Positions 17,587-26,693 of a stretch of DNA of 64,000 nt are shown one piece after another; position 1 is the stretch's first letter; every line of letters starts with the position of its first letter. The notes under the pieces were generated by a model. The model saw only the letters and a list, made by a program, of their open reading frames with translations, made no database searches and was not told where the DNA came from. The stretch is from Corynebacterium marinum DSM 44953 (GTDB lineage Bacteria > Actinomycetota > Actinomycetes > Mycobacteriales > Mycobacteriaceae): assembly GCF_000835165.1 (NCBI RefSeq), contig NZ_CP007790.1:310001-374000 (forward strand), written 5' to 3'. The position numbers were made by a program, and so were the translations under genes.

Positions 17587-18645
17587 ATGACTCGCCGTAA
17601 CATTCCCCACGCCCCGCTCCTCGCCGCAGCCGCCGGCGACACCCCCGACCGCACCCCGGTGTGGTTCATGCGCCAGGCAGGCCGTTCCCTGCCCGAGTAC
17701 CGGAAGGTCCGGGAGGGGATCTCCATGCTGGACTCCTGCTTCATGCCGGAGCTGCTGGCGGAGATCACCATGCAGCCGGTGCGCCGCCACGGCGTCGACG
17801 CCGCGATCCTCTTCTCCGACATCGTCGTGCCCCTGCGCGCGGCGGGCGTCGGCGTGGAGATCGTCCCCGGACGCGGCCCGGTGATGGACAAGGCGATCAC
17901 CACCCGCGCCGACATCGACGCCCTGCCGATCCTGGAGGAGGATGTCCCCGAGGTGGCCGAGGGCATCGGCATCATCCTCGACGAGCTCACCGACTCCCAG
18001 GCGCTCATCGGCTTCGTCGGGGCGCCCTTCACCCTGGCCAGCTACCTCGTCGAGGGTGGCCCGAGCAAGAACCACGAGAAGACCAAGGCCATGATCCACG
18101 GGGAGCCGGAGACCTGGCACGCGCTCATGGAGCGCCTCACCCCGACGATCACCCGTTTCCTGCGCCTGCAGATCGACGCGGGCATCGACGCCATGCAGCT
18201 CTTCGATTCCTGGGCGGGTTTCCTCACCGAGCGCGACTACCGGGAGCACGTCCTGCCCTACTCCGTGCGCATCCTCGAGGAGATCGCCGGCGAGATCCCC
18301 CGCATCCATTTCGGCGTGGGCACCGGCGAGCTGCTGGGCGCCATGAGCGAAGCCGGTTCCGAGGTGATGGGCGTGGACTGGCGGGTTCCGTTGGACGTCG
18401 CCGCCGAGCGCATCCACGCCGTCTCCGGGCCGAAGGTCCTGCAGGGCAACCTCGATCCGGCGGTCCTGTTCGCCGGCCGCGACGCCCTCGTCTCGGAGGT
18501 GGCCCGCATCAAGTCCGAGGCCGTGCGCGCCATGGAAGCCGGCCATGCCACGGGCCACATCTTCAACCTGGGCCACGGCGTCCTGCCGAACACCCCGGCC
18601 GAGGCGATCACCGAGGCCGTCGCCATCGTCCACGGGGAGAACTGA
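17587..18645 (+). CDS. hemE: Uroporphyrinogen decarboxylase
   Basis: Decarboxylates the four acetate side chains of uroporphyrinogen III to coproporphyrinogen III. The 352 residues are full length. The N-terminal signature PVWFMRQAGRSLPEYR and the active-site Asp loop ILFSDIVVPL are present, then FVGAPFTLASYLVEGG and the C-terminal FNLGHGVLPNTP. ATG 17587 is preferred to ATG 17578 since AACAAT at 17574-17579 could be a -10 with 7-nt spacing. hemY follows after 2 nt. Confidence 0.96.
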   Translation: MTRRNIPHAPLLAAAAGDTPDRTPVWFMRQAGRSLPEYRKVREGISMLDSCFMPELLAEITMQPVRRHGVDAAILFSDIVVPLRAAGVGVEIVPGRGPVMDKAITTRADIDALPILEEDVPEVAEGIGIILDELTDSQALIGFVGAPFTLASYLVEGGPSKNHEKTKAMIHGEPETWHALMERLTPTITRFLRLQIDAGIDAMQLFDSWAGFLTERDYREHVLPYSVRILEEIAGEIPRIHFGVGTGELLGAMSEAGSEVMGVDWRVPLDVAAERIHAVSGPKVLQGNLDPAVLFAGRDALVSEVARIKSEAVRAMEAGHATGHIFNLGHGVLPNTPAEAITEAVAIVHGEN

Positions 18646-18647
18646 CC

Positions 18648-20063
18648 GTGGCTCCCACCCGCTACGCCGTCATCGGCGCGGGACTGGCCGGCCTGACCAG
18701 CGCCTACGAGATCCGTAAGGCCGACCCCGAGGCTGTCATCGACGTGTTCGAGGCGGAGGACCGGATCGGCGGCAAGCTGTTCACCGTCCCCTTCGAGTCG
18801 GGCCCCACCGATATGGGCGCGGAGGCCTACCTGGCGCTGCGTTCCGACGCCACCGACTTTTTCGCCGAGCTCGGCCTCGCTGATGAGCTGGTGAGCCCCT
18901 CCGCCGCGCGTTCGCTGATCTACACCGGCGGGGAGCTGCAGAATCTGCCCGCGGGCGGCGTGATGGGCATCCCCTCCCATTCCGCCCCGGTGGCGCATCT
19001 GGTGTCCCCGGAGACGGCGGCGCGTATCGACGCCGAGGCCGACGCCGCCCCCATCGACTGGCAGGTCGGCGGGGACGTCAGCGTGGGCGAACTCGTGCGC
19101 GAGCGCTACGGCGCCGAGGTCGTCGACCGGATCGTCTCCTCGCTGCTGGGCGGGGTGTACTCCTGCGCGGCCGAGGATCTGGGCGTGCGCGCCACGGTCC
19201 CGCAGCTGGCGGAGGCGCTCGACGCGCTGGCGGAGGCAGGGGAGAAGGTCACCCTCTCCGCCGCAGTGAAGAGCTGCGAGGCCCGGCGCGCTCCGCGCGA
19301 TCCCGGCGCCACCCCGACCCCGGTGTTCGCCGCCTTCCGCGGCGGTTACGCCCTCGCCTACGAGGCGCTCGCGGAGAAGTCGGGTGCGGACATCCACCTC
19401 GACGTCTTCATCACCGGCGTCACCCGGGATCTGCGCGGATTCCACCTCTCCGGCCAGGGGGTCAGCACCGACGGCGCCTACGACCGCCTCATTCTGGCCA
19501 CCCCGGCGCCGACCACCGCGGCGCTGCTGCGGAGCGTCGCGCCCGAGGCGTCCCAGGCGTTGAAGTCGGTGGAGCTGGCCTCCAGTGCGGTCGTCGGCAT
19601 GAAGTTCGACTCCGACGAAGGGTTGCCCGACAACTCCGGCGTGCTCGTCGCCATCGACGAGCCGGACGTGCAGGCGAAGGCGTTCACGTTCTCGTCGAAG
19701 AAGTGGCCGCACCTGGGCGAGCGGGGCGGTGCGCTGGTGCGCGCCAGTTTCGGTCGCTTCGGCGACGACGCCATCGTCCGCGCGGAGGAGGACCTCATCG
19801 TGGATACGGCCCTCGACGACCTCGCCCGCATCACCGGCTTCGACGGCCGTGCGGCCGGGCTGTCCGAGATCTACGTCCAGCGGTGGTTCGGCGGCCTGCC
19901 GCGTTACGACGCCGCGCATCTCGCGACCGTCGAGAAGGTCCGGGCCGGCATCGCGGACGTCCACGGGCTCGCGGTCACCGGCGCCTGGGCGGGCGGGGTC
20001 GGCGTGCCTGCTGTCATCGACGACGCCCGCGCGGCCGCCGACCGCGTCCTGACGCTAGGGTAG
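18648..20063 (+). CDS. hemY: Coproporphyrinogen III oxidase / protoporphyrinogen oxidase (HemY/CgoX type)
   Basis: FAD-dependent six-electron oxidation of the porphyrinogen ring. Actinobacteria use the coproporphyrin route, so coproporphyrinogen III is the likely substrate. The 471 residues start with the dinucleotide-binding AVIGAGLAGLTSAYEI, then the FAD contact DRIGGKLFT. The C-terminal VTGAWAGGVGVPAVIDDAR is the second FAD contact typical of the family. GTG 18648 lies 2 nt after hemE with GGGGAGA upstream; one operon. ChdC (HemQ) and ferrochelatase, the last two steps, are not in this window. Confidence 0.95.
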   Translation: MAPTRYAVIGAGLAGLTSAYEIRKADPEAVIDVFEAEDRIGGKLFTVPFESGPTDMGAEAYLALRSDATDFFAELGLADELVSPSAARSLIYTGGELQNLPAGGVMGIPSHSAPVAHLVSPETAARIDAEADAAPIDWQVGGDVSVGELVRERYGAEVVDRIVSSLLGGVYSCAAEDLGVRATVPQLAEALDALAEAGEKVTLSAAVKSCEARRAPRDPGATPTPVFAAFRGGYALAYEALAEKSGADIHLDVFITGVTRDLRGFHLSGQGVSTDGAYDRLILATPAPTTAALLRSVAPEASQALKSVELASSAVVGMKFDSDEGLPDNSGVLVAIDEPDVQAKAFTFSSKKWPHLGERGGALVRASFGRFGDDAIVRAEEDLIVDTALDDLARITGFDGRAAGLSEIYVQRWFGGLPRYDAAHLATVEKVRAGIADVHGLAVTGAWAGGVGVPAVIDDARAAADRVLTLG

Positions 20064-20092
20064 GGCCTTAACCAGCCCGGGCGGAACCGGGC

Positions 20093-20146
20093 CCGGACGA
20101 GGGAGCCGTACCCGGAGTCGCGACAAGACGGCCAGGAAGGTCTCCC
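20093..20146 (+). ncRNA. Guanidine-III riboswitch (ykkC-III class)
   Basis: The leader of the SMR gene contains CCGGACGAGGG, GCCGTACCCGG and CGACAAGACGGC in order, the conserved core of the guanidine-III aptamer. P1 pairs CCGG 20093-20096 with CCGG 20112-20115. The pseudoknot P2 pairs GCCGT 20105-20109 with ACGGC 20128-20132. The ribosome-binding site AGGAAGG (about 20134-20140) follows directly, and GGGAG 20101-20105 could instead pair with CTCCC 20142-20146 just before the ATG. That fits translational control. Recognition is by remembered consensus. Confidence 0.88.
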
Positions 20147-20461
20147 ATGTCCTGGGTCATTCTCGTCCTCTCCGGCGCCTTCGAGGCGGTGTGGGCCATC
20201 GCGCTGGACCGCTCCGCCGGATTCACCCGCCTGTGGCCCTCGGTGGTCTTCTTCGCCGCGTTGATCGTCTCGATGGGTGGCCTCGCGGTCGCGCTGAAGG
20301 AGCTGCCCGTCGGCACCGCGTACGCGGTGTGGGTGGGGATCGGGGCGTCGATAGCGATCGTCTACTCCTTCGCCTCGGGGCAGGAGGCCGTCTCCCTGGC
20401 GAAGGTGCTCTTCCTGCTCATGATCGTGGGCGGAATCATCGGGCTGAAGGTGGTCAACTGA
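20147..20461 (+). CDS. gdx: SMR-family guanidinium exporter (Gdx/SugE type)
   Basis: A 104-residue small multidrug resistance protein with four membrane helices. It carries the family glutamate in helix 1 ([14 protein letters not shown]) and the SugE-like continuation [12 protein letters not shown], then the [15 protein letters not shown] loop. SugE-type members with a ykkC-class leader export guanidinium in exchange for protons. The guanidine-III leader here makes that assignment much stronger than homology alone. Found between hemY and hemL, where it has no metabolic link to haem; it has its own leader and is probably an independent unit. Confidence 0.92.
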   Translation: MSWVILVLSGAFEAVWAIALDRSAGFTRLWPSVVFFAALIVSMGGLAVALKELPVGTAYAVWVGIGASIAIVYSFASGQEAVSLAKVLFLLMIVGGIIGLKVVN

Positions 20462-20497
20462 CCGGGGGGAAAGTTTAACCCCGGTTGACCCCGGCCG

Positions 20498-20503
20498 TAT
20501 GAT
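20498..20503 (+). promoter_or_regulatory. -10 element of hemL, leaderless start
   Basis: TATGAT at 20498-20503 lies exactly 7 nt before ATG 20511. TTTAAC at 20474-20479 could serve as -35 (18-nt spacer). The in-frame ATGs at 20499 and 20502 lie inside the -10 and cannot be used. Confidence 0.65.
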
Positions 20504-20510
20504 GGTCGGC

Positions 20511-21818
20511 ATGAGTCTGACGTCCGCCCGTACCCAGCAGTCCGCGAAGCTGCACGACCGTGCACGCACCCTCATCCCCGGAGGGGTGAATTCCCCGGTC
20601 CGGGCCTTCGGATCCGTCGGCGGCCAGGCCCGCTTCATCGACTCGGCCCACGGCTCCACCCTGGTGGACGTCGACGGCAACGAATACGTCGACCTCGTGT
20701 GCTCCTGGGGCCCGATGCTCAACGGCAACGCCCACCCCGAGATCGTCGAGGCGGTGCGGGAGGCCACCCTCAAAGGGCTGTCCTTCGGCGCGCCGACCCT
20801 CGCGGAGATCGAGCTGGCGCAGATGATCGTGGACCGCACCTCGGTGGAGGAGGTGCGCCTGGTCAACTCCGGCACCGAGGCCACCATGTCGGCCGTGCGC
20901 CTGGCGCGCGGTTTCACGGGCCGGCCGAAGATCCTCAAGTTCGACGGCTGCTACCACGGCCACGTCGACGCCCTGCTGGCCTCGGCCGGCTCGGGCGTGG
21001 CCACGTTCGCGCTGCCCGACTCCCCGGGCGTGACCGGCGCGTCGGCGGCCGACACCATCGTCGTCCCCTACAACAACCTGGACGCCGTGAAGCAGGCCTT
21101 CGCCGAGCACCCGGGCGAGATCGCCTGCATCATCACCGAGGCGGCGGCCGGCAACATGGGCGCCGTGGCCCCGGGCGAGGGATTCAACGCCGCGCTCAAG
21201 GAGATCGCGCACGCCGACGGCGCGCTGCTGATCATGGACGAGGTCATGACCGGTTTCCGCACCTCGTACTCGGGCTGGTACGGCGTCGACGGTGTCGCCG
21301 GCGACCTGACCACCTTCGGCAAGGTCGTCTCCGGCGGGCTCCCGGCCGCGGCCTTCGGCGGCCGCGCCGACATCATGGAGTACCTCGCTCCCTCCGGCCC
21401 CGTCTACCAGGCGGGCACCCTGTCCGGTAACCCGGTGGCGATGGCCGCCGGCATGGCCTCCCTGCGCCTGGCCTCCGAGGATATCTACCCGGTTCTCGAC
21501 GCCAACGCAGACCGCCTGTCCGGGCTGATCTCCCAGGCGCTGACCCGCGAGGGCGTGGCCCACCACATCCAGCGCGCCGCGACGATGTTCTCCGTCCGTT
21601 TCGCGGAGGGGGAGGGCCGCACCTTCGCCGACATGAAGGCGGCCGACACCTTCCGTTTCCCGGCTTTCTTCCACGCGCTGCTCGACCACGGGGTCTACGC
21701 CCCGCCGAGCGTCTACGAGACCTGGTTTGTGTCCACCGCCCTGACGGACGATGATTTCTCCCGGATCGAGGATGCACTCGTCCCCGCCGCCCGCGCGGCC
21801 GCAGCAGCAACCGCTTAA
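20511..21818 (+). CDS. hemL: Glutamate-1-semialdehyde 2,1-aminomutase
   Basis: PLP-dependent conversion of glutamate-1-semialdehyde to 5-aminolevulinate, the step after HemA. The 435 residues are full length. The N-terminal [22 protein letters not shown], the aspartate segment [12 protein letters not shown] and the PLP lysine in [17 protein letters not shown] are all intact. It starts at ATG 20511 on a leaderless promoter. The next three genes follow with short gaps (9, 1 and -4 nt), so transcription may run into the cytochrome c maturation genes, as in M. tuberculosis Rv0524-Rv0529. Confidence 0.96.
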   Translation: MSLTSARTQQSAKLHDRARTLIPGGVNSPVRAFGSVGGQARFIDSAHGSTLVDVDGNEYVDLVCSWGPMLNGNAHPEIVEAVREATLKGLSFGAPTLAEIELAQMIVDRTSVEEVRLVNSGTEATMSAVRLARGFTGRPKILKFDGCYHGHVDALLASAGSGVATFALPDSPGVTGASAADTIVVPYNNLDAVKQAFAEHPGEIACIITEAAAGNMGAVAPGEGFNAALKEIAHADGALLIMDEVMTGFRTSYSGWYGVDGVAGDLTTFGKVVSGGLPAAAFGGRADIMEYLAPSGPVYQAGTLSGNPVAMAAGMASLRLASEDIYPVLDANADRLSGLISQALTREGVAHHIQRAATMFSVRFAEGEGRTFADMKAADTFRFPAFFHALLDHGVYAPPSVYETWFVSTALTDDDFSRIEDALVPAARAAAAATA

Positions 21819-21827
21819 GGAACAGGC

Positions 21828-22430
21828 ATGTCGCACACGATCGTCCACCTCGTCCGTCACGGCGAGGTCCACAACCCTGACCGGATCCTCTACGGCACCA
21901 TCCCCGGATACCACCTGTCCTCCCGCGGCCGTTCGCAGGCCGCGCGGGTGGCGCGCTCCTTCGAGGGGCACGACGTCACCTACCTGGGGGCCTCCCCGCT
22001 GCAGCGCGTCCAGGAGACCGCCGAGCCCTTCGCCGAGGTCACCGGCCTCGAGGTCGAGACCGTGCCGGAGATCGTCGAAGCGGGCAACCGCTTCGAGGGC
22101 CTGCGCACCAAGGGGTGGCGTTCCCAGCTGTGGAACCCGGTCCGCTGGCCGCTGATGCTCAACCCCTTCGAACCGAGCTGGGGCGAGGCCTATGTCGACA
22201 TCGCCGAGCGGATGATGGGCGCCGTCGAGCAGACCCGCCGGAAGGCGGAGGGCCATGAGGCGATCCTCGTCAGCCACCAGCTGCCGATCGTGATGGTGCA
22301 GCGCGCCGCGCTGGGCCTCCCGCTCGCGCACGCCAGCCGCGAGTGCGAGATCGCCTCCGTCACTTCCCTGGTCTTCGACGGCTCCGAGATCACCGACCTC
22401 TTCTACACCACTCCCGCTAAGGACATCTGA
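21828..22430 (+). CDS. Histidine phosphatase (phosphoglycerate mutase-like)
   Basis: A 200-residue histidine phosphatase. The phosphorylated histidine is in HLVRHGEVHNPDRI at the N-terminus and the second catalytic histidine in ILVSHQLPIVM. The fold is that of cofactor-dependent phosphoglycerate mutases, but most short members are phosphatases of unknown substrate. It sits between hemL and the thioredoxin-like tlpA gene, as Rv0525 does. A ribosome-binding site (AAGGAAC) precedes ATG 21828. A role in cytochrome biogenesis is suggested by place only. Confidence 0.92.
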   Translation: MSHTIVHLVRHGEVHNPDRILYGTIPGYHLSSRGRSQAARVARSFEGHDVTYLGASPLQRVQETAEPFAEVTGLEVETVPEIVEAGNRFEGLRTKGWRSQLWNPVRWPLMLNPFEPSWGEAYVDIAERMMGAVEQTRRKAEGHEAILVSHQLPIVMVQRAALGLPLAHASRECEIASVTSLVFDGSEITDLFYTTPAKDI

Positions 22431-22431
22431 C

Positions 22432-23031
22432 ATGCGCCTGCGCACCGTCGCAGTTCTGCTCGCCGCCACCTCCCTCACCCTCACCGCCTGCGGCGCGGAA
22501 TCCGGCGCCGCGAAGAACGCCGTCGCCGTCGGAGGTACCTTCCAGTTCCACTCTCCCGGCGGGCAGACCGAGATCTTCTACGACGAGGACGAGCGCGCCC
22601 CGCTGCCCGACTTCGGTGGAGAATCCCTCATGGCGGAGGGGGAGACCATCAACCTCGACGACTTCGCCGGCCAGGTCGTCGTTCTCAACGCCTGGGGCCA
22701 GTGGTGCGCGCCGTGCCGCGCCGAGGTGGATGACCTGCAGAACGCGCAGCAGGCCCTGGAACCGCTGGGCGGCACCGTCCTGGGCATCAACGTCCGCGAC
22801 TACAACCAGACCATCGCGCAGGACTTCATCACCGACAACGGCGTGACCTACCCGTCGATCTATGACCCGCCGTTCCGCACCGCCGCCGCGCTCGGCGGAG
22901 TGCCCACCTCCGTCATCCCGACCACCATCATCCTGGACAGGCAGCACCGCCCCGCCGCGGTGTTCCTCCGCGAGGTGAACGAACAGGACATCCTCGACGT
23001 CGCCCTGCCACTCGCCGAGGCTGACGCATGA
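22432..23031 (+). CDS. TlpA/ResA-like thiol-disulfide oxidoreductase, lipoprotein
   Basis: A 199-residue secreted thioredoxin-fold protein. It begins with a signal peptide ending in the lipobox LTAC (Cys19 or so), so it should be anchored on the outer face of the cell membrane. The redox motif is WCAPC in VVLNAWGQWCAPCRAEV near residue 95. The cis-Pro loop reads GGVPTSVIPTTI. It reduces apocytochrome c cysteines or related thiols, with electrons from CcdA. The gene overlaps ccdA by 4 nt and follows the histidine phosphatase by 1 nt. Confidence 0.94.
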   Translation: MRLRTVAVLLAATSLTLTACGAESGAAKNAVAVGGTFQFHSPGGQTEIFYDEDERAPLPDFGGESLMAEGETINLDDFAGQVVVLNAWGQWCAPCRAEVDDLQNAQQALEPLGGTVLGINVRDYNQTIAQDFITDNGVTYPSIYDPPFRTAAALGGVPTSVIPTTIILDRQHRPAAVFLREVNEQDILDVALPLAEADA

Positions 23032-23822
23032 CCGATATCGGGCAGCTCTTCGCCGACCTGGCGGCCTCCGGTCCGCTGCTCATCGGCATGCTGGCCGCCG
23101 CGGCCGCCGGCCTGGTGAGTTTCGCCTCCCCGTGCGTGGTGCCCCTGGTGCCCGGCTACATGTCCTACCTGGCCGGCGTCGTCGGCGGCGAGGTCCGCCC
23201 CGACGCCGAGCACGGCGCCGTGGTGACGAAGAAGCGGCAGTGGGCCGTCGCCGGCGCCGCCTTGATGTTCATCCTCGGCTTCACCGTGGTGTTCGTCCTG
23301 GCCACCGTCACGGTGTTCGGGGCGATCAGCATGCTCACCCTCAACGCCGAGACCCTCATGCGGATCGGCGGCGTGGTGACCATCATCATGGGCCTGGTGT
23401 TCATGGGCATGGTCCCCGTGCTGCAGAACGACACCCGGATGAGCCCGAAGCGCTGGACCACCTGGCTCGGTGCGCCGCTGCTCGGCGGCGTGTTCGCGCT
23501 CGGCTGGACCCCGTGCCTCGGGCCGACCCTGGCGGCGATCATCTCCGTCTCCGCGGGCACCGAGGGCATGACCGCCGCGCGCGGCGTGCTGCTCATCATC
23601 GGTTACTGCCTGGGCCTGGGCCTGCCTTTCCTGCTCATCGCCCTGGGCTCGGCGCGCGCGATGCGCACCTTCAGCTGGCTGCGGAATCACTCCCGCAGGA
23701 TCCAGATGATCGGCGGCGCCCTCATGATCGCCGTCGGCGTCGCGCTGCTCACCGGCGCGTGGGCGCACTTCATCAACTTCGTGCGCCAGTGGACCGTCGA
23801 GTACGGCGCCACCTTCATCTAG
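23028..23822 (+). CDS. ccdA: Cytochrome c biogenesis protein CcdA
   Basis: A 264-residue, six-helix membrane protein that carries reducing equivalents from cytoplasmic thioredoxin to the outside. Both key cysteines are visible: ASPCVVPLVPGY in the first helix and GWTPCLGPTLAA in the fourth. The start ATG overlaps the tlpA stop (ATGA). It works with the TlpA-like lipoprotein and ResB/CcsB encoded next. Confidence 0.95.
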   Translation: MTDIGQLFADLAASGPLLIGMLAAAAAGLVSFASPCVVPLVPGYMSYLAGVVGGEVRPDAEHGAVVTKKRQWAVAGAALMFILGFTVVFVLATVTVFGAISMLTLNAETLMRIGGVVTIIMGLVFMGMVPVLQNDTRMSPKRWTTWLGAPLLGGVFALGWTPCLGPTLAAIISVSAGTEGMTAARGVLLIIGYCLGLGLPFLLIALGSARAMRTFSWLRNHSRRIQMIGGALMIAVGVALLTGAWAHFINFVRQWTVEYGATFI

Positions 23823-23865
23823 TCCTCCAGCCCCTCTCAAGAATCTGCCCGAAACAGGAGTGGAA

Positions 23866-25524
23866 TTGCGCATCGTCGTGACGTACCTCAAGAAGGCCTG
23901 GCACTGGCTGACCAGCATGCGCACCGCGCTGGTGCTGCTGTTCGTGCTCGCCGTCGCCGCCATTCCGGGCGCACTGCTCCCGCAGCGCAGCCTCAACCAG
24001 GACAACGTCAACGAGTACATCGCCAACAACGGCCGGCTCGCCGAGATCTACGACCGCCTGCAGCTCTTCGACGTCTTCCAGTCCACCTGGTTTTTGGCCA
24101 TCCTCACCCTGCTGACGATCTCGCTGATCGGCTGCATCCTCCCGCGGTCCTGGGACCACTACCACGCGTGGAAGACCCCGCCCACCCGGGCGCCGAAGAA
24201 CCTGACGCGGCTGCCGCTGCATGCGGAGGGCGGCGTCGATAAGCCGATGGCAGAGGTGACCGCCGACGCGAAACGTCTGCTCGGGCGCTGGAAGGTCGCC
24301 GAGTACCGGGCCGCCGAGGACCGGGCCGGGAGATTCTCCCTGGCCGCCGAGCGGGGCTACGGCCGCGAGCTGGCCAACCTCCTGTTCCACCTGGGGCTGG
24401 TGGGCATGATCGCCACCGTCGCACTCGGCCGGATGGTCTACTACGAGGGCCACGTCATCGTGGTCACCGAGTCCGGCAACTACGAGACCCCGCCGATCGA
24501 GCAGAACACCGAGTTCTGCAACACCTCGACCGCCAACTTCGACTCCTTCCGCGCCGGCCCGCTCTTCGACGGCACCGGCCTGACCACCTTCTGCTTCGAC
24601 GCGCACGACTTCGCCGCCGACTACCTGCCCAACGGCCAGGCCGAGATGTTCACCTCGAACATCTCCTACGCGGTCGGCGATGACATCAACCGGCCGAAGG
24701 ATGAGTGGACCGACTACGAGCTCAAGGTCAACTACCCCCTGCGGGTGGAAGGCGACCGCGTCTACCTCCAGGGCCACGGATTCGCGCCGACCTTCACGGT
24801 CACCTGGCCGAACGGTGAGTCCCGCACCCAGACCATCCAGTGGCGTCCCGACGACCCCACGTTCTTCCTGTCCTCCGGCGTCATGCGTTTCGACCCGCCG
24901 GCCGGCATGTACCCCGACCTCTACGAGCGCCGCCAGAACCAGATCGCCATCCAGGGCCTGTTCGCCCCGACCGCCGAGTGGTCCGGCGAGAACAACGAAC
25001 TGCTGACCTCCCAGTTCCCCGCCATGAACGACCCGGCCGTGGCCATTGACGTCTACCGCGGCGACGCCGGCCTGGACACCGGCCGGGCGCAGTCGCTGTT
25101 CAGCCTGGACACCGCGCTGCTGCACTCGGGCCAGCTGCAGAAGATCGAGCGCGTCAACCTGCTCAAGGGCGACACCGTCACCCTCGACGACGGCACCACC
25201 GTCACCTTCGACGGGGCGAGCGAGTTCGCGAACTACCAGATCTCGCGCGACCCCTTCCAACCGTGGGTCCTGGCGACCACCGTCATCATGCTGGCCGCGC
25301 TGGTCGGCTCCCTGCTGATCAAACGCCGCCGCATCTGGATCCGCCTCACCCCGCTCGAGGGCGGTGGCACCCACGTCGAGCTCGGCGGGCTCGCGCGCAC
25401 CGACCGCGCGGGCTGGGGCCCGGAGTTCGACCGGATCCACCGCGAGTTGCTCGGTCTGCCAGATCCGGACGAGATCGACGATGATGAACTCGTCCCCGCG
25501 GATGCCCTCCGGGTGTCCACCTAA
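23866..25524 (+). CDS. resB: Cytochrome c biogenesis protein ResB (Ccs1)
   Basis: A protein of about 552 residues, the Ccs1 half of the system II haem lyase that attaches haem to apocytochrome c. Three membrane segments are near the N-terminus (about 20-38, 75-97, 175-195), followed by a large extracytoplasmic domain and a last helix around 460. The N-terminal AWHWLTSMRTALVLLF with LPQRS is typical. Start choice: AGGAG at 23856-23860 overlaps GTG 23860, so TTG 23866 (5-nt spacing) is preferred; GTG 23878 is also possible. Confidence 0.92.
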   Translation: MRIVVTYLKKAWHWLTSMRTALVLLFVLAVAAIPGALLPQRSLNQDNVNEYIANNGRLAEIYDRLQLFDVFQSTWFLAILTLLTISLIGCILPRSWDHYHAWKTPPTRAPKNLTRLPLHAEGGVDKPMAEVTADAKRLLGRWKVAEYRAAEDRAGRFSLAAERGYGRELANLLFHLGLVGMIATVALGRMVYYEGHVIVVTESGNYETPPIEQNTEFCNTSTANFDSFRAGPLFDGTGLTTFCFDAHDFAADYLPNGQAEMFTSNISYAVGDDINRPKDEWTDYELKVNYPLRVEGDRVYLQGHGFAPTFTVTWPNGESRTQTIQWRPDDPTFFLSSGVMRFDPPAGMYPDLYERRQNQIAIQGLFAPTAEWSGENNELLTSQFPAMNDPAVAIDVYRGDAGLDTGRAQSLFSLDTALLHSGQLQKIERVNLLKGDTVTLDDGTTVTFDGASEFANYQISRDPFQPWVLATTVIMLAALVGSLLIKRRRIWIRLTPLEGGGTHVELGGLARTDRAGWGPEFDRIHRELLGLPDPDEIDDDELVPADALRVST

Positions 25525-25549
25525 AGTTGGAGAATTCGTCGGTAGTCTG

Positions 25550-25596
25550 TTGGATAAGCCCACTCCGGTGGGGTAGCGTCTCTGGAGTATTACTCC
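25550..25596 (+). promoter_or_regulatory. Possible ccsB promoter with two short palindromes
   Basis: TTGGAT (25550-25555) and TAGCGT (about 25574-25579) have an 18-nt spacer. The spacer contains the hairpin CCCAC-TCCG-GTGGG, and GGAGTA-T-TACTCC (25584-25596) lies at the predicted start point. Both could be operators. Weak evidence. Confidence 0.35.
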
Positions 25597-25627
25597 GGCT
25601 CTTCGACCTTTGAGGGTGTCCCCACAC

Positions 25628-26635
25628 ATGCCTGTCAATCAGACTCTCTCCAACTTCTCGGACGTCGCGTTCCAGTCGGCGTTCGCCATTTACCTCGTGG
25701 CGCTGGTGCTCGCGCTCGTGTACTACGTTCGGATGCAGAGCGTCATCGACGCCCGGCGCGCGTACGCCCGTATGGAGGAGAAAGCGCTCGTCGCGGTCGG
25801 GGACGGCGGCACCGAGGTGGTGGCGGGGGACGACGCCGGCGCACCCACCCTCGCGGAGATCGAGAAACTCGAGGCCGGGGCCAACAAGTTCGGCGGCATG
25901 ACCCAGTCGCTGGTCTGGCTGGGCATCATTGTCCACGTCGCCTCCGCCGTCCTGCGCGGCCTGGCCACGGAGCGGTTCCCCTTCGGCAACCTCTACGAGT
26001 ACGTCCTGGTTATCAGCGCCTTCACCATGATGATCGCGGCCGTGGTCATCCAGCGAAAGGAATGGCGCATCGTGTGGCCCTGGCTGCTCGTGCCGGTCCT
26101 CGCGCTGCTGTTCTTCGGCGGGACCAAGCTCTACGCGGACTCCGCCCCGGTCGTCCCGGCGCTGCAGTCCTACTGGCTGCCGATCCACGTGTCCACCATC
26201 TCCGTCGGCGCGGCCATCGGCATGCTCTCCGGTATCGCCTCCCTGCTCTACCTGCTGCGCATCTGGCAGCCCCAGGGCAAAGAGCACGGCTTCTTCGGCA
26301 CCCTGGCCAAGCCGCTGCCCAGCGCCAGGAAGCTCGACGCGCTGGCCTACAAGTCCGCCATCCTCACCCTGCCGATCCTCGGCCTGGGCATCGTCCTCGG
26401 CGCCATCTGGGCGGAGGCCGCGTGGGGCCGTTTCTGGGGCTGGGACCCCAAGGAGACCGTCTCGCTGATCACGTGGGTCCTCTACGCTGCCTACCTGCAC
26501 GCCCGCGCCACCGCCGGCTGGCGCGACCACAAGGCCGCGTGGATCAACATCCTCGCCCTGGCGACCATGATCTTCAACCTCTTCTTCATCAACATGGTCG
26601 TCTCCGGCCTGCACTCCTACGCGGGCCTGAACTAG
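25628..26635 (+). CDS. ccsB: Cytochrome c biogenesis protein CcsB/ResC
   Basis: A 335-residue membrane protein of the haem-handling family, partner of ResB in system II haem attachment. The haem-binding WWD-type motif WGRFWGWDPKETVSLITW lies near residue 265, with conserved histidines in IHVSTISVG and YLHARATAGW. About eight helices. ATG 25628 gives MPVNQTLSNFSD; in-frame GTG 25616 and TTG 25610 are less likely because GAGGG (25612-25616) is the best ribosome-binding site and would lie inside them. Confidence 0.94.
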   Translation: MPVNQTLSNFSDVAFQSAFAIYLVALVLALVYYVRMQSVIDARRAYARMEEKALVAVGDGGTEVVAGDDAGAPTLAEIEKLEAGANKFGGMTQSLVWLGIIVHVASAVLRGLATERFPFGNLYEYVLVISAFTMMIAAVVIQRKEWRIVWPWLLVPVLALLFFGGTKLYADSAPVVPALQSYWLPIHVSTISVGAAIGMLSGIASLLYLLRIWQPQGKEHGFFGTLAKPLPSARKLDALAYKSAILTLPILGLGIVLGAIWAEAAWGRFWGWDPKETVSLITWVLYAAYLHARATAGWRDHKAAWINILALATMIFNLFFINMVVSGLHSYAGLN

Positions 26636-26693
26636 GGCATCCGGGATACACTCGGAGACATACACGTTCGACCCCGAAGCAGGGAGTGAGCCA

